Of a DNA stretch of 10,017 nucleotides, positions 5,730 through 10,017 are shown piece after piece (position 1 is the first letter of the stretch; each line of letters opens with the position of its first letter). Both the position numbers and the translations under genes were made by a program. The notes under the pieces are model-generated. The model was not told the origin of the DNA. It worked only from the letters and a program-made list of their open reading frames with translations, and searched no databases. Origin of the DNA: JALOOE01 sp964423545 (lineage in GTDB: Bacteria > Chloroflexota > Anaerolineae > CG2-30-64-16); the NCBI GenBank assembly GCA_964423545.1, contig CAYRFV010000210.1, positions 1 to 10,017 of the forward strand. The letters are read 5' to 3'.

Positions 5730-7214
5730 GTGGACGACAACGATCTCAACGAGCAGCAGTTAGTTCGCCGGCAGAAGCTGGCCGAGATGCAGGCAAGTGG
5801 CAGCGACCCTTACGTGCGACGCCTCCCCTGGGAGCGCACGCACAGCGCTGCGGCCGCCATCGCTGCCTACACCGGCGGCAAGCTGGCAGCGGACGAACAG
5901 GTCGGGCTGGTGGGCCGCCTGATGACGGTGCGGATCATGGGCAAGGCGTCCTTTGCGCACATCGAGGACGGCAGCGGCCGGATCCAGATCTACGTCAAGC
6001 GCGATGTCGTCGGCGCAGCCGCCTACGATGAGCTCTTCAAGCGACAGGTCGACCTGGGTGATTTCATCATGGTGCGCGGGGCCATGTTCACCACGCGCAC
6101 GGGCGAAGTGAGCTGCGAGGTGCAGCAGCTGGCGCTGATCAGCAAGACGCTCAATCCGCTGCCCGACAAGTGGCACGGCCTGCGCGATATCGAGACGCGC
6201 TACCGCCAGCGTTATGTCGACCTGCTCGCCAATCCCGACGTGCGCAAGATCTTCGTCACGCGCGCCCGGATCGTCAAGGCAATCCGGCGCTACCTGGACG
6301 ACCATGACTTCCTGGAGGTCGAGACGCCGGTGCTGCAGCCGATCTATGGCGGCGCGGCCGCGCGGCCTTTCGTCACCCACCACAATCAGCTCGACCAGGA
6401 CCTTTTCCTGCGCATCAGCTTCGAGCTCTATCTGAAGCGCCTGCTCGTGGGCGGCTATGAGCGCGTCTATGAGATCGGCCGCGACTTCCGCAACGAAGGG
6501 ATCAGCTTCAAGCATAACCCGGAGTTCACGCAGCTCGAGTGGTACGAGGCGTACACCGACTACAACGGTGTGATGCGCCGCGTTGAGGAGCTGGTGACGG
6601 CCATCGCCCAGGAGCTCGGCCACAGCGCGACGATCCGCTACAACGGCCACGAGATCGACCTGGCTCCGCCCTGGCGGCGCATCACCCTGCGCGACGCCAT
6701 CCGCGAGGCCACCGGCATCGACTACCAGGCGCATCCCGACGCGCGCGGCCTGGCCGAGGCGATGCGCGCCATCGGCCACCGCCCGGAGCCGGGATCGACG
6801 CGCGGCAAACTGATCGACTCCCTCTTCGGCACGCATGTCGAGCCGGCGCTGATCCAGCCGACCTTCATCACCGACTACCCGGTGGAGATCAGCCCGCTGG
6901 CGAAGAAGAAGGCCGACGATCCGACCACGGTCGAGCGGTTCGAGTATTTCATCGGCGGCCTGGAGATGGGCAACGCCTTCACCGAGCTGAACGACCCCAT
7001 CGACCAGCGCGCGCGTTTCGTCGAGCTGCGCGACGCCGTCGCCGGACCGGACGAGAATGTCCATCCGCTGGACGAGGATTTTCTCGCCTCCCTCTGCTTC
7101 GGGATGCCGCCCACCGGCGGCTTCGGCACCGGCATCGATCGGCTCACCATGCTCTTTGCCGACCAGCAGTCGATCCGGGAGGTCATCCTCTTTCCGCACC
7201 TGCGGTCAGTCTAG
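5730..7214 (+). CDS. lysS: Lysyl-tRNA synthetase, class II
   Basis: The product is 494 residues, normal for bacterial LysS. It activates lysine with ATP and charges tRNA-Lys in the cytoplasm. The N-terminal OB-fold anticodon-binding domain (about 57-125) contains VGLVGRLMTVRIMGKASFAH and GSGRIQIYVKRD. Next comes the class II core: RYRQRYVDLLANPDVR, DFLEVETPVLQPIYGGAAAR with FVTHHN, then motif 2 at F253-R254 (FRNEGISFKHNPEFTQLEW) and motif 3 at 466-471 (GTGIDR) with the family-typical ending REVILFPHLR. The usual S-x-R-H-N of motif 2 reads S-F-K-H-N here. GTG 5730 is the chosen start: AGAGG (5721-5725) lies 4 nt upstream and the protein N-terminus fits. It probably shares a transcript with greA. 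Its TAG stop runs directly into the heptamer repeat array. Confidence 0.97.
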   Translation: MDDNDLNEQQLVRRQKLAEMQASGSDPYVRRLPWERTHSAAAAIAAYTGGKLAADEQVGLVGRLMTVRIMGKASFAHIEDGSGRIQIYVKRDVVGAAAYDELFKRQVDLGDFIMVRGAMFTTRTGEVSCEVQQLALISKTLNPLPDKWHGLRDIETRYRQRYVDLLANPDVRKIFVTRARIVKAIRRYLDDHDFLEVETPVLQPIYGGAAARPFVTHHNQLDQDLFLRISFELYLKRLLVGGYERVYEIGRDFRNEGISFKHNPEFTQLEWYEAYTDYNGVMRRVEELVTAIAQELGHSATIRYNGHEIDLAPPWRRITLRDAIREATGIDYQAHPDARGLAEAMRAIGHRPEPGSTRGKLIDSLFGTHVEPALIQPTFITDYPVEISPLAKKKADDPTTVERFEYFIGGLEMGNAFTELNDPIDQRARFVELRDAVAGPDENVHPLDEDFLASLCFGMPPTGGFGTGIDRLTMLFADQQSIREVILFPHLRSV

Positions 7215-7295
7215 AGATCGGAGACCGGAGATCAGGGAACGGAGACCGCCAACCTCCGGCCTCCACGCTCCGGTCTCCACTCACCGTGCTCCAAC
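7214..7295. repeat. Two heptanucleotide arrays in opposite orientation
   Basis: Starting on the last base of the lysS stop, five 7-nt units run in phase: GAGATCG, GAGACCG, GAGATCA, GGGAACG, GAGACCG (7214-7248). After CCAAC, six units of complementary type follow: CTCCGGC, CTCCACG, CTCCGGT, CTCCACT, CACCGTG, CTCCAAC (7254-7295). The best arms, GGAGACCGGAG (7220-7230) and CTCCGGTCTCC (7268-7278), are perfect inverted copies, so the RNA can fold into a long, register-shifting hairpin. No T-tract follows. The array fills the whole lysS-GH57 gap. Confidence 0.8.
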
Positions 7296-7297
7296 CC

Positions 7298-9523
7298 ATG
7301 CCCGACCATCCCCTCTACGTCGCCATCATCTGGCACATGCACCAGCCGTTCTACCGGGACCTGCGCACCGGGGAGATTCGCCTGCCCTGGCTGCGGCTGC
7401 ACGCGACCAAGGACTACCTGCACATGGCCGACGTGCTGGCCGCTCACCCCGACGCGCGTGTCACCCTCAACGTGGTGCCGGCGATGGTCGAGCAGATGCT
7501 CGCGTGGGCCGGCGGCCGCGAGATGGACCAACTTGCGCGGCTGGCCGAAGCCGAGTGCTGGACCGAGACCGATCGCCGCATCCTGCTCAATCTCTGCTTC
7601 AGCATCAGTTGGGACAAGATCATCCGGCGCCATCGCCGCTATGCTGAGCTGCTGGAGCGGCGGCCGCAGGCGCTGGCCGACCCGGCCGCGTTCAGCGACG
7701 CGGACTACCGCGACCTGCTCGGCTGGTTCAACCTGGTCTGGTTCGACCCCGATTGGCTGGCGCGCGACCGCGAGCTGGCCGCGCTGCTGGCGGCTGGCCG
7801 CGACTTCACGGCCGCCGACCTGCGCTTGATCCACGCCAAACAGCGCCGGATCGCGGCGGATGTGCTGCCGGCCTACCGGCGGCTGGCGCAGCGCGGCCAG
7901 CTCGAGCTGACCACAAGCCCCTACTACCATGCCATTCTGCCGCTGCTGGCCGACACCGAAGCGGCGCGACGGCCCAGTCCGGACCTGCCGCTGCCCGCCG
8001 GCCGCCTGCGCGCGCCGGAGGACGTCGCATCGCAGCTGCGGCTGGCCGTGGAAGCGCACACCGCCTGGTTCGGCGCAGCGCCGCAGGGGCTGTGGCCCGC
8101 CGAAGGGGCCGTCTCGCCGGAGATCCTGCCGCTGGTGAAAGCCGCAGGCTTCACCTGGCTGGCGACCGATGAGGCGATCCTGGCCCGCAGCCTGGGCGCC
8201 GGCCTCGGCAGCGGCCCGGGCCGCTCGTTCGAGCGCGACGGCCGCAACCTGGTCACCCGGCCGCACGCGCTCTACCGCCCCTATCGAGTGCTCGCCGGCT
8301 CGGAGCTGGGCCCCACCATCATCTTCCGCGACCACGAGCTGTCTGACCGCATCGGTTTCCTCTATCAGAACTTCCCGCCGGAGCAGGCCGCCGAGGACTT
8401 CGTCTACCGGCTGCTCGAGATCAGGGGACGCCTCAACGATCCGGCCACCCCCTACCTGGTCAGCGTCATCCTGGACGGGGAGAACGCCTGGGAGCACTAC
8501 GAGCGGAACGGCACGCCGTTTCTGCATGCGCTCTACGGCGGGCTGAGCCGGCGCAGCGAGCTGAAGATGGTCACCGTGGGACAGTACCTGGCTGAGATCG
8601 GCCCGCGACCCGCGGCGACGCTGGCGCGGCTGGCCACCGGATCGTGGATCGGCGGCGACCTGACCACCTGGATCGGCGATCCGGAGCACAACCGGGCGTG
8701 GGATGCGCTGATGGCCGGCCGCGCGGCCCTGCAGCGGGTTCAGGCTGCCCAGCCGGAGCATCCCGGCCTGCCGGCGGCCTGGCAGGCGCTCTACGCCGCT
8801 GAGGGCAGCGACTGGTTCTGGTGGTACTCGCACCGCAACAACTCGGACCAGAACGCGGTCTTTGACCAGCTTTTCCGCCACGCGCTCGCGGCCATCTTCG
8901 AGGCGTTGGGCCAGCCGGCGCCGGCCTGGCTGGCCGCGGCCATCAGCGCCGCGGAGCCGGCGCCTGCGGGCCAGCCCGCGACGCGCTCGGTCTCACCCAC
9001 GCTGGCCGCCGCGCCGGTTGCCGGGGAGCGGTGGGCCGGCGCGGCCATCGTGCTCCCGGAGGCTGCGACGGGCGCGATGCAGCGCGCCGACGCCGCGCTC
9101 GAGCGGCTGCTGGTAGGCCACGATGCGCAGACCCTCTCGCTGCGGCTGGAGCTGCGCGGCCGGCTGGACGAGTACGAGGTTGCGATCCACCTGGGAGCCG
9201 CGACGGCTGGGCCGGCCGCCGACACGCGGGGCGGAGCGCCGCCCGGCGGCGCTCCGCCCCGCCTCGACTGGGAGATCCGGCGTCTGCCGGGACAGGTTGC
9301 GCCGCTGCTGGCGCGCGCCGACGGCCGCGGCGGCTGGCTGGCGCACGGTCCCGTGCACGCCGCGTGCGGCGACAAAGTCCTCGAGGTCGCTCTCTCGCTG
9401 GCGACATTGGAGTGGAGCCTGGGGCAGGAGATCGAGCTGCTGGCCGTCCTCAGCAAGGGCGGCCGTCCGGTGGCGACCCTGCCGGGCCGCGGGGTCGCTC
9501 GTCTGGCGCTGGGCCGCTTCTGA
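7298..9523 (+). CDS. Glycoside hydrolase family 57 protein
   Basis: The product is 741 residues and probably acts on alpha-1,4/1,6-glucans. GH57 includes alpha-amylases, amylopullulanases, branching enzymes and glucanotransferases, and I cannot choose among them. Conserved regions occur in order: HMHQP (13-17); GQLELTTSPYYHAILPLL (from 200); GLWPAEGAVSPE with the probable nucleophile E269; FTWLATDEAI; and ILDGENAWEHY with the probable acid/base D393. DWFWWYSHRNNSDQ closes the catalytic part near residue 520. A C-terminal beta-rich domain begins around 560 and is linked by A/P-rich sequence; it contains a symmetric insert R644-R655 (RGGAPPGGAPPR). No signal peptide is seen, so it likely works in the cytoplasm, perhaps on glycogen. 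ATG 7298 is preferred to GTG 7286, which lies inside the repeat array. Neither has a Shine-Dalgarno. Confidence 0.92.
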   Translation: MPDHPLYVAIIWHMHQPFYRDLRTGEIRLPWLRLHATKDYLHMADVLAAHPDARVTLNVVPAMVEQMLAWAGGREMDQLARLAEAECWTETDRRILLNLCFSISWDKIIRRHRRYAELLERRPQALADPAAFSDADYRDLLGWFNLVWFDPDWLARDRELAALLAAGRDFTAADLRLIHAKQRRIAADVLPAYRRLAQRGQLELTTSPYYHAILPLLADTEAARRPSPDLPLPAGRLRAPEDVASQLRLAVEAHTAWFGAAPQGLWPAEGAVSPEILPLVKAAGFTWLATDEAILARSLGAGLGSGPGRSFERDGRNLVTRPHALYRPYRVLAGSELGPTIIFRDHELSDRIGFLYQNFPPEQAAEDFVYRLLEIRGRLNDPATPYLVSVILDGENAWEHYERNGTPFLHALYGGLSRRSELKMVTVGQYLAEIGPRPAATLARLATGSWIGGDLTTWIGDPEHNRAWDALMAGRAALQRVQAAQPEHPGLPAAWQALYAAEGSDWFWWYSHRNNSDQNAVFDQLFRHALAAIFEALGQPAPAWLAAAISAAEPAPAGQPATRSVSPTLAAAPVAGERWAGAAIVLPEAATGAMQRADAALERLLVGHDAQTLSLRLELRGRLDEYEVAIHLGAATAGPAADTRGGAPPGGAPPRLDWEIRRLPGQVAPLLARADGRGGWLAHGPVHAACGDKVLEVALSLATLEWSLGQEIELLAVLSKGGRPVATLPGRGVARLALGRF
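9226..9262. repeat. 37-bp perfect palindrome inside the GH57 gene
   Basis: Arms of 17 nt (9226-9242 and 9246-9262) are exact reverse complements around a 3-nt centre; each arm contains GGGGCGGAGCGCCG or its complement. It is in frame and encodes RGGAPPGGAPPR in the C-terminal domain. Nothing comparable is seen elsewhere in the coding sequence of this window. Confidence 0.9.
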
Positions 9524-9542
9524 CGGCCGGCTGCGCCCGGCC

Positions 9543-9584
9543 CTGGCCGGCTGCGGCTGGCCGGCTGCGGCTGGCCGGCTGCGG
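9543..9584. repeat. Three exact tandem copies of a 14-bp unit
   Basis: The unit CTGGCCGGCTGCGG occurs at 9543-9556, 9557-9570 and 9571-9584 without mismatch. A degenerate partial copy (CGGCCGGCTGCG, from 9524) begins immediately after the GH57 stop. The unit is self-complementary in part (GGCC, CCGG), so adjacent copies can form G/C-rich stems. It fills the space between the GH57 gene and the tRNA promoter. Confidence 0.9.
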
Positions 9585-9595
9585 CCTCGCGGCAT

Positions 9596-9623
9596 TTGAC
9601 ATCGTGCCGGAGATGCCTATAAT
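9596..9623 (+). promoter_or_regulatory. Consensus sigma70 promoter of the tRNA gene
   Basis: TTGACA (9596-9601) and TATAAT (9618-9623) are both perfect consensus hexamers, 16 nt apart. The predicted start is near 9630, about 5 nt before the mature tRNA. The -10 box is bracketed exactly by GATGCC (9612-9617) and GGCATC (9624-9629), an inverted repeat. Confidence 0.85.
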
Positions 9624-9634
9624 GGCATCCACAT

Positions 9635-9706
9635 GCGGGTATAGTTCAGCGGTAGAACGTCAGCTTCCCAAGCTGAATGTCACCGGTTCGAATCCGGTTA
9701 CCCGCT
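9635..9706 (+). tRNA. tRNA-Gly (anticodon CCC)
   Basis: All arms fold by eye: acceptor GCGGGTA/TACCCGC (7 bp, discriminator T at 9706), D arm GTTC/GAAC with loop AGCGGTA, anticodon stem TCAGC/GCTGA with loop TTCCCAA, a 5-nt variable loop, and T arm ACCGG/CCGGT with loop TTCGAAT. The anticodon CCC (9667-9669) reads GGG glycine codons. The 3' CCA is not encoded, so it must be added by nucleotidyltransferase. It has its own promoter and no clear terminator downstream. Confidence 0.96.
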
Positions 9707-9951
9707 CTGGCCCTTTCCCTGATATGTGTTGCTCCTTCCGCTCACCAGAATCGGTGACATGAGGCTGCCTGTACGGCTTCCTCTGGTTGCAAGCGAACAA
9801 GACGGCCCCGCGTGCCCGATATCAGGCAGTTGCGGAGCCGCGCTAGACTTGTGACGGATCCCGATCAGTACGACATCGACAGACCTACGCCCGGTGAGGA
9901 GTTCCCGCTCCAAGCTGGATCGTGCACAGCAAGCCCCGCCCGTGCGCCGAC
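9707..9951. other. Gene-free stretch after the tRNA
   Basis: No ORF here has a ribosome site and a protein-like sequence. The longest minus frame crosses the tRNA; the best plus frame is about 31 codons from an ATG near 9760 and lacks a Shine-Dalgarno. Base composition is visibly less G/C-rich than the genes to the left. No repeat or terminator is evident. Confidence 0.5.
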
Positions 9952-9981
9952 TTGACACGACTTGATAGCTTGTGGCATACT
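9952..9981 (+). promoter_or_regulatory. Promoter reading off the right edge
   Basis: A perfect TTGACA (9952-9957) is followed after 18 nt by CATACT (9976-9981). The predicted start (about 9988) falls inside the palindrome that begins at 9986. The gene it drives lies outside the window. Confidence 0.65.
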
Positions 9982-9985
9982 CAAC

Positions 9986-10017
9986 TAAGCCAAATGGCTT
10001 ATAAGCCATTTGGCTTA
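9986..10017. promoter_or_regulatory. Perfect 32-bp palindrome, probable operator
   Basis: The two 16-nt halves, TAAGCCAAATGGCTTA and TAAGCCATTTGGCTTA, are exact reverse complements. Each half is itself an inverted repeat (AAGCC, 4-nt spacer, GGCTT), so this is two similar 14-bp sites separated by AT. It covers roughly -2 to +30 of the promoter at 9952-9981, the position expected for a repressor site. It ends at the window edge, so it may be part of a longer repeat. Confidence 0.7.

Noticed and set aside
5760..7199. 479-codon open frame on the minus strand opposite lysS
   Set aside because: Long antisense frames are expected in high-GC coding DNA. lysS is unmistakable on the + strand, and the antisense product has no recognisable domain and is Asp/Val/Leu/Arg-biased.
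7232..8881. 549-codon open frame on the minus strand opposite the GH57 gene
   Set aside because: It is a shadow of the GH57 codon pattern, with no family resemblance and no ribosome site.
9760..9855. Small + strand frame of about 31 codons after the tRNA
   Set aside because: No Shine-Dalgarno, no promoter close by, and no protein-like pattern.
9698..10009. 103-codon minus-strand frame at the right end
   Set aside because: It crosses into the tRNA gene, starts inside the palindrome, has no ribosome site and looks like random sequence.

Overview
The window is a chromosomal stretch of a high-GC bacterium. Gene content and style suggest a filamentous-type Chloroflexota (Chloroflexia, Roseiflexus/Kouleothrix-like): an intracellular GH57 glycosidase, coiled-coil amidase proteins, a GT4 with an N-R-A-R…ELMAAG-type motif, and short G/C-rich intergenic repeats. 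This taxonomic placement is inference from style and was not searched.

Layout. On the + strand, nt 3-1889 is the 3' part of a large peptidoglycan-amidase-like protein (two amidase_2/PGRP folds separated by coiled coils, plus a possible wall-binding tail). It is followed 10 nt later by scpA (1900-2685), a chromosome-segregation kleisin. A minus-strand operon converges on scpA, leaving only 8 bp between the stops: NTF2-like lipoprotein (4298-4795), GT4 glycosyltransferase (3102-4292) and a VanZ-like membrane protein (2694-3098), driven by a good sigma70-type promoter at 4821-4849. A divergent promoter (4887-4915) drives greA (5084-5557). Its roughly 160-nt leader holds hairpins, an intrinsic-terminator-like element and a small ORF whose stop overlaps the greA start codon. 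lysS (class II lysyl-tRNA synthetase, 5730-7214) and a GH57 alpha-glucan-acting enzyme (7298-9523) follow on the same strand. A tRNA-Gly(CCC) with its own near-perfect promoter lies at 9596-9706. The last 310 nt contain no convincing gene, but end in a strong promoter that runs into a perfect 32-bp palindrome cut by the window edge.

How the parts work together. greA and lysS are housekeeping transcription/translation genes. The amidase, GT4 and VanZ-like genes point to envelope work. GH57 points to storage-polysaccharide metabolism. No defence system, CRISPR array or transposase is visible. The most unusual material is non-coding or structural: the greA leader, two heptanucleotide arrays in opposite orientation between lysS and the GH57 gene, a 37-bp perfect palindrome embedded in the GH57 reading frame, the 14-bp tandem repeat before the tRNA, the inverted repeat framing the tRNA -10 box, the operator-like palindrome at the right edge, and an amidase domain that has lost all three zinc ligands.
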